The position numbers and the translations under genes are program-made. 64,000 bases of DNA, taken from positions 1 through 64,000 of the forward strand of contig CAIZQH010000003.1 of assembly GCA_903935095.1 (NCBI GenBank). Reading direction: 5' to 3'. This document shows positions 24,982-31,881 of the stretch, piece by piece. Below the pieces are notes generated by a model. That model was not told where the DNA came from, did no database searches, and saw nothing but the letters and a program-made list of their open reading frames with translations. Numbering within the stretch: position 1 is the first letter of the stretch; every line of letters begins with the position of its first letter. The stretch comes from an uncultured Flavobacteriales bacterium (GTDB lineage: Bacteria > Bacteroidota > Bacteroidia > Flavobacteriales_D > Crocinitomicaceae).

Positions 24982-25472
24982 TAGAAGTTGAGTGCAATTG
25001 TTTGCACATGTGTTTGACTTTTGAGCACAACAAATTTAGCTTGATTATAGGTCGGTGGCCCAAAACTCCCCATTGCATTATTTGAAAAGGCGAATCCTTC
25101 TGAAGGAATCCCCAACCAATTCTGATCAATTGCTTGGTTATTATTTTCATCGTGGAAAACTCCAAATGCATAGGTGCCTTCTGGAAGGCTATCAACCGTA
25201 AAGGACATATTTGAACCAGTTGGAGAAAAACTAAGCGACTTGTATACTTGATTCGGATCATTAAAGCTAGCGCTGTTGTTGTACAATGCAAAATTGATCG
25301 TTCCGTTCATGTTTTGCATACCTGATAGGTCTACTTTTAACTTCCCTAGGGTATCTGCCCCCGCTATGCTATCTAAGTAGGGAATGTTTGTACTCGGAGG
25401 TAATGGAACTTCCTTTTTACATGAAACCATGAAAAAGGAAACTAGAATCGGTAATATAAGTAGGTACTTCAT
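24978..25472 (-). CDS. DUF2141 family lipoprotein
   Basis: A 164-residue lipoprotein: lipobox FMVSC (Cys18). The mature part is a beta-sandwich of the DUF2141 type, with GTINFALYNN, LPEGTYAFGVFHDENNNQAID (about residue 95) and NWLGIPSEGFAFSNNAMGSFGPPTY (about 118). The family is common in Bacteroidota and proteobacteria; function unknown. A transthyretin-like fold and a metal-binding acidic loop (HDENNNQAID) are suggested by the sequence. Confidence 0.85.
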   Translation of the reverse strand: MKYLLILPILVSFFMVSCKKEVPLPPSTNIPYLDSIAGADTLGKLKVDLSGMQNMNGTINFALYNNSASFNDPNQVYKSLSFSPTGSNMSFTVDSLPEGTYAFGVFHDENNNQAIDQNWLGIPSEGFAFSNNAMGSFGPPTYNQAKFVVLKSQTHVQTIALNFY

Positions 25473-25523
25473 TCGATGTTTTTTTTAGAAAGATAATAAA
25501 TTTCTACTAAATAGCTGTTGAAC

Positions 25524-25553
25524 AAAAAAGGCGGATGATCCCTCATCCGCCTT
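25524..25553 (-). terminator. Rho-independent terminator after the TPR gene
   Basis: A stem of GGCGGATGA / TCATCCGCC with loop TCCC on the plus strand, flanked by A runs, gives a strong hairpin plus T-tract for the leftward TPR gene that stops at 25573. Confidence 0.88.
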
Positions 25554-25572
25554 GCGCTTTTTTTGAATGTGC

Positions 25573-27177
25573 TTATTTAATCCCCAGTGCTGTTTTAGCT
25601 GTGGGATCGTTTGGCTCTATTAGATAAATGATTTCGTAGAAAGATTTTGCCTTTACCAAATCTTTAGCCGTTGATTTCGCATAGTAGTCACACAAGTAAC
25701 GACAAGCTTCCAACACCAATGGTTTATTCGCTGGCAAACTTCGTTCTTCAACCTTCACTAATTCAATGATTTTCTCATAGTAAGGTTGGGCAGCCCAGCG
25801 CTCATTTGCTGAGTCCAACTTGTAATTACAACGTGCTCTCCACAAATAGCCTGGTGTGTAGCTTGGTGATAAACGAAGTACACGTGCGAATGCTGAATCT
25901 GCGAGTACGTAATCTTTTGGACCGTTATAAATCGCTTTTCCAAGTTCGTATTCTTCGGCTGAAGTCAATGCCACTAATTCTGAACGTTTTGTATAAAGTT
26001 CAATCGATTTGTTGAATTTTTTCGCTTTAAAATACATTTTGGCTACTTCACTTGTTAATTCTTTTGCAGCAACTTCGTTATAATTGATCGCCTTTTCGTA
26101 TTCAATCAATCCAAGTGAATCCATTCCTGCTTTCATTAACAGTGCTCCTCTTGTTTTAAAGTCTAAATAACTTACCATGTTTGCAGGAACAATCGCAAAG
26201 AAACGATCAGATGCTTCCAATCCAGTTTTGATGGACAAACTATCAGGGTTGCATTCCAAGTAAGAGAATGCCAATATACGCTCTGTATAGAAATTAGAGA
26301 AGTTCAAGGCGTTTAAGTTGTTCACTTCCGTGATCGCTTCACAGTATTGTTTCGCATTGAATAAGGCATTAGTATATAAATAACGCGCTTCTAAGTTGTT
26401 ATTCAATTTCAGGTATTTTTGCCAATCGTCGATTGCTGCTTTTTTCTTTCCAAACAACATGTTTAACTCTGCATTTGCACGGTATGCGGGTGCGTAAGTA
26501 GAGTCAATTTGTTTGGCTTGTTTGTACATTTCATTCGCTTTCTCTTGGTTTTGTGCAGCTTGATATACTTTCGCTACACGCACCACGCCACGAGGAGATT
26601 TTGGATTGATGTCCAAAACAGCTAGATATGATTTAATTGCCAAACTCGCGTTGTCTGGTGTTTTTGCATAAAGCGCATCACCTTTTAACAAGAGGTTATC
26701 CTCGTTTTTTGGATCTTTTACGAGCGCTTCTTCTAATAATAACAACGCTTGATCGTAATCTTTTACATCAGACTTAATGAAAATTTTCGCCATTCCGCGA
26801 ATGACTTCTGCACGTTTTAACTTGTCTTTTTTCGTCAAGGCAAATGCTTTGTCGAACTCTAATTTTGCTTCTGGTTTCTTGCCATCAATCCAAAGTACGC
26901 GTCCAGCAGCTACAAAAGGTAACGCTCGTAGTTTGTCCACTTCGAAACTTTTGTTCCACATCATTTTAGCTGAATCAACTAAACCTTTGTCAAAATAACA
27001 GTCACCGTAGTAAAAGTACAATTCACCATTCATTGGATCCGCTTTTACCAATGCAGCAAAATCTTTAATTGCATCAGCATAACGTTCGTTATCCGTTTTG
27101 TAAATCGCATCTTTCAAGGTTTGACCGAATGCCAAGCTGCTTAAAAATGCTGCTCCGATTAAAAATAAGGTTTTCAT
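25573..27177 (-). CDS. Exported tetratricopeptide-repeat protein
   Basis: A 534-residue protein with a signal peptide (cut after AFGQ) followed by at least ten TPR-like helical pairs up to the C-terminus, e.g. YADAIKDFAALVKADPMNGELYFYYGDCYF, KEAIDDWQKYLKLNN-type repeats and ARVLRLSPSYTPGYLWRA. It is periplasmic or attached to the outer membrane and probably a scaffold. In Bacteroidota such a TPR gene commonly follows exbB-exbD-tonB-pstS-like genes, as here, but it has its own consensus promoter and terminator, so it is an independent unit. Confidence 0.85.
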   Translation of the reverse strand: MKTLFLIGAAFLSSLAFGQTLKDAIYKTDNERYADAIKDFAALVKADPMNGELYFYYGDCYFDKGLVDSAKMMWNKSFEVDKLRALPFVAAGRVLWIDGKKPEAKLEFDKAFALTKKDKLKRAEVIRGMAKIFIKSDVKDYDQALLLLEEALVKDPKNEDNLLLKGDALYAKTPDNASLAIKSYLAVLDINPKSPRGVVRVAKVYQAAQNQEKANEMYKQAKQIDSTYAPAYRANAELNMLFGKKKAAIDDWQKYLKLNNNLEARYLYTNALFNAKQYCEAITEVNNLNALNFSNFYTERILAFSYLECNPDSLSIKTGLEASDRFFAIVPANMVSYLDFKTRGALLMKAGMDSLGLIEYEKAINYNEVAAKELTSEVAKMYFKAKKFNKSIELYTKRSELVALTSAEEYELGKAIYNGPKDYVLADSAFARVLRLSPSYTPGYLWRARCNYKLDSANERWAAQPYYEKIIELVKVEERSLPANKPLVLEACRYLCDYYAKSTAKDLVKAKSFYEIIYLIEPNDPTAKTALGIK

Positions 27178-27212
27178 TTTGTGTGTTTTTGTATGCTAAT
27201 CAATTTGCTTGC

Positions 27213-27243
27213 CAAAAATAGCTTTGTTTTATGGTTTGGCAAA
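27213..27243 (-). promoter_or_regulatory. Consensus promoter of the TPR gene
   Basis: On the minus strand TTTG (27243-27240), a 19-base spacer, then TATTTTTG (27220-27213): a full match to the Bacteroidota sigma-A type promoter. The best promoter in the window; leader about 30 bases. Confidence 0.75.
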
Positions 27244-27272
27244 AAAAAGCTGTGTTAAATGATAGAGATTTA

Positions 27273-28193
27273 TTATTTAGGACTCATTTGAATCAGTCTC
27301 ACCGGATTATTGGCTGGAACTAATTCCGATTTATGAATGATAATTTGACCTTTTTCTCCAACCATGAAATTCACGAATCCGGAGTTCAAGCCAGAACGAC
27401 TTCCTTTATTGATCATCCACACATCGCGAATGAGCGGATATTCTTTGGTATAGATATACCCATTGATCGGTTTAAATGATTCACTTTCCTCGCTGAGTTT
27501 CACATCCATCACGTGAATGCCGTCCAAAAAGTTTAATACTTCAAAATCTTCTTGATTTGAAATCCAATTCAACCCGATGATACCAATGGCATTTTTGTTC
27601 TTTTTAACATAGTTAATCACCTCTTCATTGGATTTGGCAGCGAATACATTGCTTGCCAAATTTTTTGTTTGAAGCATGTCGGTGATGTAATTGAAGTTCG
27701 CCGAGTTCATTTGATCAAACACGACCGAAATCGGTTGTTTGGAAGTCGTCCAAACACTGTTTTTATCGGTAAGAATTTTTCTTAATCTCGGAATACTGAT
27801 GGTTGTATCTGTATTTTCGGGGTTAACAATCAAAGCGACAGCATCTAAAGCAATGCGGTCACTACTCACCTCAACGTTTTTACTTTTCAGGAATTTTTTT
27901 TCTGCTTTGGTGAAATCCCGTGTAATGGTGATGGTTTTTACTTTTCCATCAAAAAAAGCTTGGATGATTTTTCCTTCTGGAAGGTACTTGGACGTTAAAT
28001 CTGCTTTCGGATTCAAACTTTCAAAGGTAGAAATAGATGTTTCAAAGAGTGGCTTGAAGGACTCTTCAACGTATATCATTGCTTTCCCTCTTCCATGCGT
28101 ATCTTTTACATATGCAAGTGGATTCTGTGGGGAATCGCAAGCAACAAAACTCAGAGCTAAAATGATGAGCTGGAAATAATACCGTCCTTTCAT
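27273..28193 (-). CDS. PstS-like substrate-binding lipoprotein
   Basis: A 306-residue lipoprotein (lipobox LSFVAC, Cys19) of the phosphate-type periplasmic binding fold. Segments typical of PstS_2 proteins are KTITITRDFTKAEKKFL, DAVALIVNPENTDTTISI, VWTTSK and AIGIIGLNWIS. It lacks neighbouring pstCAB permease genes and instead follows exbB-exbD-exbD-tonB and a small membrane gene. In Bacteroidota this arrangement is conserved and the ligand is unproven. Phosphate binding by a protein working with a TonB system is an inference from the fold. Confidence 0.82.
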   Translation of the reverse strand: MKGRYYFQLIILALSFVACDSPQNPLAYVKDTHGRGKAMIYVEESFKPLFETSISTFESLNPKADLTSKYLPEGKIIQAFFDGKVKTITITRDFTKAEKKFLKSKNVEVSSDRIALDAVALIVNPENTDTTISIPRLRKILTDKNSVWTTSKQPISVVFDQMNSANFNYITDMLQTKNLASNVFAAKSNEEVINYVKKNKNAIGIIGLNWISNQEDFEVLNFLDGIHVMDVKLSEESESFKPINGYIYTKEYPLIRDVWMINKGSRSGLNSGFVNFMVGEKGQIIIHKSELVPANNPVRLIQMSPK

Positions 28194-28205
28194 AGTGGTT
28201 ATTTT

Positions 28206-28403
28206 TTACTGAACTTTTTTGAAATCTTTATAAATACGTGAAAAGCGATAAGCTGCGTAGAGAAATAGCACGGCAATTGTCACCATTCTTTTCCATCCAT
28301 TCAGGTAGGGTAATATATCTTTAAACGCGAGCATTCCCGCAAAGATTATGGCAACGACTACAACGAGTCCACCTGTAATACTTTGAATGATGGTTGTTTT
28401 CAT
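28206..28403 (-). CDS. Small membrane protein between tonB and the PstS-like gene
   Basis: A 65-residue protein with two transmembrane segments (about residues 8-30 and 38-55) and a basic C-terminal tail (YRFSRIYKDFKKVQ). It is conserved by position in exbBD-tonB-pstS loci of Bacteroidota; no domain name is known to me. The start is the ATG at 28403; an in-frame TTG 21 bases upstream lies within the terminator hairpin. The T-tract of that terminator ends only 6 bases before the ATG. Confidence 0.72.
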   Translation of the reverse strand: MKTTIIQSITGGLVVVVAIIFAGMLAFKDILPYLNGWKRMVTIAVLFLYAAYRFSRIYKDFKKVQ

Positions 28404-28409
28404 ATTGAC

Positions 28410-28444
28410 AAAAAAAATCCCCAATCGAAAATTCTATTGGGGAT
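28410..28444 (-). terminator. Intrinsic terminator/attenuator after tonB
   Basis: Stem ATCCCCAAT / ATTGGGGAT with a 10-base loop and an eight-base T-tract on the minus strand (28417-28410). It separates exbB-exbD-exbD-tonB from the downstream small-protein/PstS-like genes and should reduce their expression. Confidence 0.8.
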
Positions 28445-28462
28445 CTATAAATTAGGTTCTTT

Positions 28463-29329
28463 CTATTGAGATTCGAATTTAATCGGAAGGCGTACATAGG
28501 TGCGTACTTCACGACCAGCATTCGATGCTGCTTTCCATTTCGGCATTTTGGATACCACGCGCAGTGCTTCTTTGTCACAAGCAGGACACTCATCTAATTT
28601 AGTCTCAACGACTGCATTAGAAACAGTTCCATCTTTTTCTACAACAAAGCGAACGATGACACGTCCATTTACACCAAGATCAGCTGCTTCTGCTGGTGGA
28701 CGAATATTATCATTGATGAATTCGTTCAATTTATCATAACCACCATTGAATTCTGCTTCCACTTCTACCCACGTTTCAATGGGTTCAACAACCGTTTGCG
28801 TAAGTGCTGGCCCACCGCTTGGATCATCAGTTGGCAATTCCCAACCTTCATCACCACCTTCGATGTTTTGATCACCTGCTCGTGTATTTTCTAATTCCGC
28901 TTGAGTTGGTAGTACATCTGTTACGACATCATCCTCAATCACTGGCGGCAAGAAAGCCGTCATTTGCTCCAATTTTGGAGGTGGGGGAGGTGGAGGTGTT
29001 ACTGGCGGCGGAACTTCATCTGCCGGCGGTTGTAAGGTTAAGTTTTTACTATTTTCTTTTGGAAGTTCAATTTCTGACTTTGGTAAACGTTTGATGAGCT
29101 CAGAAACCCCAAATGATAAAGCTGCAAAAAGAACCAATCCAGCCATAATCATGACCATGCGCTTGTTGTAGCTGCTTCTCAGAACATAAGCGCCATAAGC
29201 TTTGTTTCTGTGAGCAAAAACAACTTCATTTCTCGTGTTTGATGTTACTTGCTGCCATTTACGAGCAGTTAAATAGTCTAGGAGAGAAAACCCTGTGACT
29301 AAAGCAACGATGACATAGAGGACTTGCAT
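28463..29329 (-). CDS. tonB: TonB family energy transducer
   Basis: A 288-residue protein that carries inner-membrane energy to TonB-dependent receptors. It has an N-terminal hydrophobic segment (1-18), a second at about 57-78, a proline-rich spacer (PPPVTPPPPPPPK, about 105-120) and a C-terminal TonB domain (about 195-288) with GRVIVRFVVEKDGTVSNAVV and VVSKMPKWKAAS. Between them (about 30-50) is the AHRNKAYGAYVLRSSYN motif typical of Bacteroidota TonB proteins. Two cysteines (CPAC) sit in the C-terminal domain, as is common in this clade. Confidence 0.93.
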   Translation of the reverse strand: MQVLYVIVALVTGFSLLDYLTARKWQQVTSNTRNEVVFAHRNKAYGAYVLRSSYNKRMVMIMAGLVLFAALSFGVSELIKRLPKSEIELPKENSKNLTLQPPADEVPPPVTPPPPPPPKLEQMTAFLPPVIEDDVVTDVLPTQAELENTRAGDQNIEGGDEGWELPTDDPSGGPALTQTVVEPIETWVEVEAEFNGGYDKLNEFINDNIRPPAEAADLGVNGRVIVRFVVEKDGTVSNAVVETKLDECPACDKEALRVVSKMPKWKAASNAGREVRTYVRLPIKFESQ

Positions 29330-29334
29330 ACGAA

Positions 29335-29982
29335 TTATTTTTTAAGTTTTTCTTTCATCAACTGCAGTTCTCCTGGTGTAATGTCAACTGGTGCGATTAC
29401 CCCGATTTCTGCAATTTTTAACTCATCCACAAGATCAATGAAATTCTTACACAACGCTTCGTCATCTGTTTTGATAAGTACTTTCAGTGCTTCACGCTCA
29501 ACTCTAAGTCCGTCGAGCTTTTTCAAGTAAGTACTATCGTTTAGTTGTTTGCGTTTTAGTTTTTCATCAAGACCTTGCTTTTTAACTAAAACGTAGTTAT
29601 TGAGTTTTCCTAACAATTTTCTGATACCTTTTTCTCCAGTACCAAAATCAACCTCTTTCAACTCGGTAACTGAACCGTCCTTATCGCGGTGATCTTTGTT
29701 GTAATATTCCCCTTGATAATAGAAAATGCGGTCTTCCGAAAGAAGGAAGGTAATCCCGTTATTCATTTTAGGACCTTTGATATCCGTTTTGTCGTCAACT
29801 TTCGCTGGATAAGCTAAGGGCAACATTTTAGGCTTACTAAAAGTGGATGTTAGGACGAAGAATGTCAAGAGTAGGAACGCCAAGTCAACCATGGGAGTCA
29901 TGTCTACTCGAGTCGAGCTTTTCTTTGCTCTTTTCTTTCCTTTGCCGTGGCCACCGCCACCGCCTTCTGCGATTTCTGCCAT
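29335..29982 (-). CDS. exbD: ExbD/TolR family biopolymer transporter (second copy)
   Basis: A 215-residue protein with a short basic N-terminus, one transmembrane helix (about 30-50) preceded by STRVDMTPMVDLAFLLLTFFVLTSTF, which carries the essential Asp of the proton channel, and a periplasmic domain. It has an insert of about 60 residues with a charged coil (about 105-150) compared with a standard ExbD. It is the second of two exbD genes, 6 bases downstream of the first and 5 before tonB. Confidence 0.92.
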   Translation of the reverse strand: MAEIAEGGGGGHGKGKKRAKKSSTRVDMTPMVDLAFLLLTFFVLTSTFSKPKMLPLAYPAKVDDKTDIKGPKMNNGITFLLSEDRIFYYQGEYYNKDHRDKDGSVTELKEVDFGTGEKGIRKLLGKLNNYVLVKKQGLDEKLKRKQLNDSTYLKKLDGLRVEREALKVLIKTDDEALCKNFIDLVDELKIAEIGVIAPVDITPGELQLMKEKLKK

Positions 29983-29988
29983 GTCTGA

Positions 29989-30657
29989 TTAATTTATCGG
30001 AGCGAGCTCCGAAGAAGTTATGAAATTCAAGTTATTTAAGTTCAATTCCCTGAACACATTGATGACATCTTCCGCTTTTTGGTATTTTGTTTTGGAATCA
30101 ACTCGTAGAATGAATTTCGGTTTGAAATCTTCCGCGTCTGGACTTTCACCTTTCAACTTTGCTTCTTCGAACGCTGTTTTAGCAGAGTTCAAAGCGGCTG
30201 TTCCGGCGTAACTAATCCAATCGTATAATTCATTTGTCTTTGTTGAATCAACTTGAATACCTTTTGTTTGGAAGGTGATGCGGTCATCCGCACCTGTATC
30301 AATGTAAGAAGGTAATTCTTGCATGGTACAACCAAATGTTGACATGAACGTAAACTTTTCGATTTGTTCATCGTTAAGTTTCATTTTATACTTTCCAATC
30401 ATATTGGTCAGCATTTCACGTCTCGCTTCTGCTCCCGACAAGTTAAAGAACACACGTCCATCTTGGTCAATGGTCACCATAATTACATTCTCAGGAATGA
30501 ATTTATCGCTGATACTAGATGGCGTATTGACCGTTACGGGTTCACTTGCGCGGAAAGAAGCGGCCAACATAAAGAATGTAACAAGCAAGAATGCCAAGTC
30601 CACCATAGGCGTCATGTCTATGGACGGGGAACTTTTTGGTATTTTTATTTTTGGCAT
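29989..30657 (-). CDS. exbD: ExbD/TolR family biopolymer transporter (first copy)
   Basis: A 222-residue ExbD with SIDMTPMVDLAFLLVTFFMLAASF at residues 12-35, where the Asp is the proton-carrying residue. The periplasmic domain is longer than in enterobacteria (insert about 95-170). The product of the two exbD genes probably forms a mixed or alternative rotor-stator with ExbB. It starts 30 bases after the exbB stop. Confidence 0.93.
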   Translation of the reverse strand: MPKIKIPKSSPSIDMTPMVDLAFLLVTFFMLAASFRASEPVTVNTPSSISDKFIPENVIMVTIDQDGRVFFNLSGAEARREMLTNMIGKYKMKLNDEQIEKFTFMSTFGCTMQELPSYIDTGADDRITFQTKGIQVDSTKTNELYDWISYAGTAALNSAKTAFEEAKLKGESPDAEDFKPKFILRVDSKTKYQKAEDVINVFRELNLNNLNFITSSELAPIN

Positions 30658-30687
30658 TGCTTGTTAATTTAAATGTTGGATCTACAA

Positions 30688-31491
30688 TTAGTTAGATGCA
30701 GAGAAATCTTGAACAATCGTGAAGCTTGCTTCGTCGATGCTGTATGTCATCGTATCAATCTTCGTAGAGAAGAAGTTGTACAAGATGATCGCTAAGGTAG
30801 AAGCGGTAATACCGAATGCCGTGTTGATCAAGGCCTCAGAGATACCTGTTGCAAGTGCTGCTGTATCTGGCGAGCCTTTTGACATCGCTGCAAATGAACG
30901 AATCATCCCAAGTACTGTTCCAATCAAACCAATTAAGGTTGCAACAGAAGCACTTGTAGAAAGAACGGCTAAGTTTTTAGAAAGCATTGGTAATTCTAAT
31001 GAAGTCGCCTCTTCTAATTCTTTTTTCAAAGATTCTAATTTTTGCTCTTTCGACAATGTAGTATCACCGTTGATGTGATCATATTTCTCAAGACCTGCAC
31101 GAACGACATTAGCCAATGATCCTTTTTGATTGTCACATTGTGCAATTGCTGCTTTGTAGTCTTTTTTATCCATGTGACCTTTAATAGCCGCGATGAATTT
31201 ATCCGTATTACCTTTTCCATTTGCCATAAGCAAGGTTACCAAACGTTCGATAGAGAAAATGATAATGATTAAGTTGATTGCTACTAGAATTGGAACGATG
31301 AATCCACCTTTGTAGATTACCCCATACAAGTTCCCTTCCATTGGTTCTCCTGTAGGATCGTTATCAACGAAGTTACTTGGGTCTCCAAAAACTTTACTGT
31401 AAATCAATGCTCCTGCTACTAATGCAATAGCAATAGCGAGAAACGAAACGATTGCTGAAAATCCTCCTGCCGTCTTTTTGTTTTTGTTCAT
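30688..31491 (-). CDS. exbB: ExbB/MotA/TolQ proton channel family protein
   Basis: A 267-residue inner-membrane proton channel subunit. Transmembrane segments are at about 12-32, 55-78 (PILVAINLIIIIFSIERLVTLL), 160-185 (LSTSASVATLIGLIGTVLGMIRSF) and 205-230 (EALINTAFGITASTLAIILYNFF). The first extra segment is usual in Bacteroidota. First gene of exbB-exbD-exbD-tonB; promoter at 31536. It powers outer-membrane TonB-dependent receptors such as the one encoded at 45183-48029. Confidence 0.94.
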   Translation of the reverse strand: MNKNKKTAGGFSAIVSFLAIAIALVAGALIYSKVFGDPSNFVDNDPTGEPMEGNLYGVIYKGGFIVPILVAINLIIIIFSIERLVTLLMANGKGNTDKFIAAIKGHMDKKDYKAAIAQCDNQKGSLANVVRAGLEKYDHINGDTTLSKEQKLESLKKELEEATSLELPMLSKNLAVLSTSASVATLIGLIGTVLGMIRSFAAMSKGSPDTAALATGISEALINTAFGITASTLAIILYNFFSTKIDTMTYSIDEASFTIVQDFSASN

Positions 31492-31535
31492 GATAAATAG
31501 ATTTTAATGTTTCTAATTTTTAAATTTGCGAATGC

Positions 31536-31543
31536 CAAATATA
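31536..31543 (-). promoter_or_regulatory. -7 box TATATTTG of the exbB operon
   Basis: TAnnTTTG on the minus strand, 44 bases before the exbB ATG. No clear -33 TTTG at the normal spacing. Confidence 0.5.
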
Positions 31544-31676
31544 TAAAACTTTTGTTAGTTCTTAAACTATCCTTTAAAGAGAAAGTAAAGGAAAACCGTC
31601 ATTTTATTGAATTTATTCTTTGAATGCATGGATTAAGATGCATAAACGAGCTAAATCCATATTTCTAACAATAAAA

Positions 31677-31694
31677 ACTTAACAGAATCTTAAC
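31677..31694 (+). repeat. Two 7-mers ACTTAAC/TCTTAAC at 11-bp spacing
   Basis: ACTTAAC, 4 bases, TCTTAAC. The same period and word as the triple repeats at 45080 and 48081. It lies between the exbB operon and tRNA-Cys, ~185 bases upstream of exbB and in the opposite orientation to it. The rest of the 31544-31732 gap shows no gene. Confidence 0.4.
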
Positions 31695-31732
31695 CTTTCT
31701 ATAAGGAACAAAAATAACCAGGTGCTGAAAAC

Positions 31733-31759
31733 AAAAAAGCCCCGACGGTAAGTCGGGGC
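31733..31759 (-). terminator. Terminator of tRNA-Cys
   Basis: GCCCCGAC / GTCGGGGC stem, loop GGTAA, flanked by A6 and T6 so it can act in both directions. For the minus strand it starts 9 bases after the tRNA 3' end. Confidence 0.88.
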
Positions 31760-31767
31760 TTTTTTAG

Positions 31768-31838
31768 AGGTCTCAAGCAGATTCGAACTGCTGTAGACGG
31801 TTTTGCAGACCGGTGCCTAACCGCTCGGCCATGAGACC
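31768..31838 (-). tRNA. tRNA-Cys (GCA)
   Basis: 71 bases reading GGTCTCA on the minus strand: acceptor 7 bp, D arm GCC-GAGCGGTTA-GGC, anticodon loop CTGCAAA (anticodon GCA), T arm AGCAG-TTCGAAT-CTGCT, and discriminator U73, the usual identity base for cysteine. Position 27-43 of the anticodon stem is a C-U mismatch. CCA is not encoded. Confidence 0.95.
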
Positions 31839-31848
31839 ATCAGGGTTG

Positions 31849-31876
31849 CAAAAATATGAAAATTCTGCTAAATCAA
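31849..31876 (-). promoter_or_regulatory. Promoter of tRNA-Cys
   Basis: TTG (31876-31874), 17-base spacer, TATTTTTG (31856-31849) on the minus strand; the -7 box ends 10 bases before the tRNA 5' end. Confidence 0.65.
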
Positions 31877-31881
31877 GTGAA

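Noticed and set aside
31733..31765. Bidirectional hairpin as evidence for a plus-strand transcript
   Set aside because: No plus-strand gene lies upstream; the hairpin fits the tRNA-Cys transcript alone.
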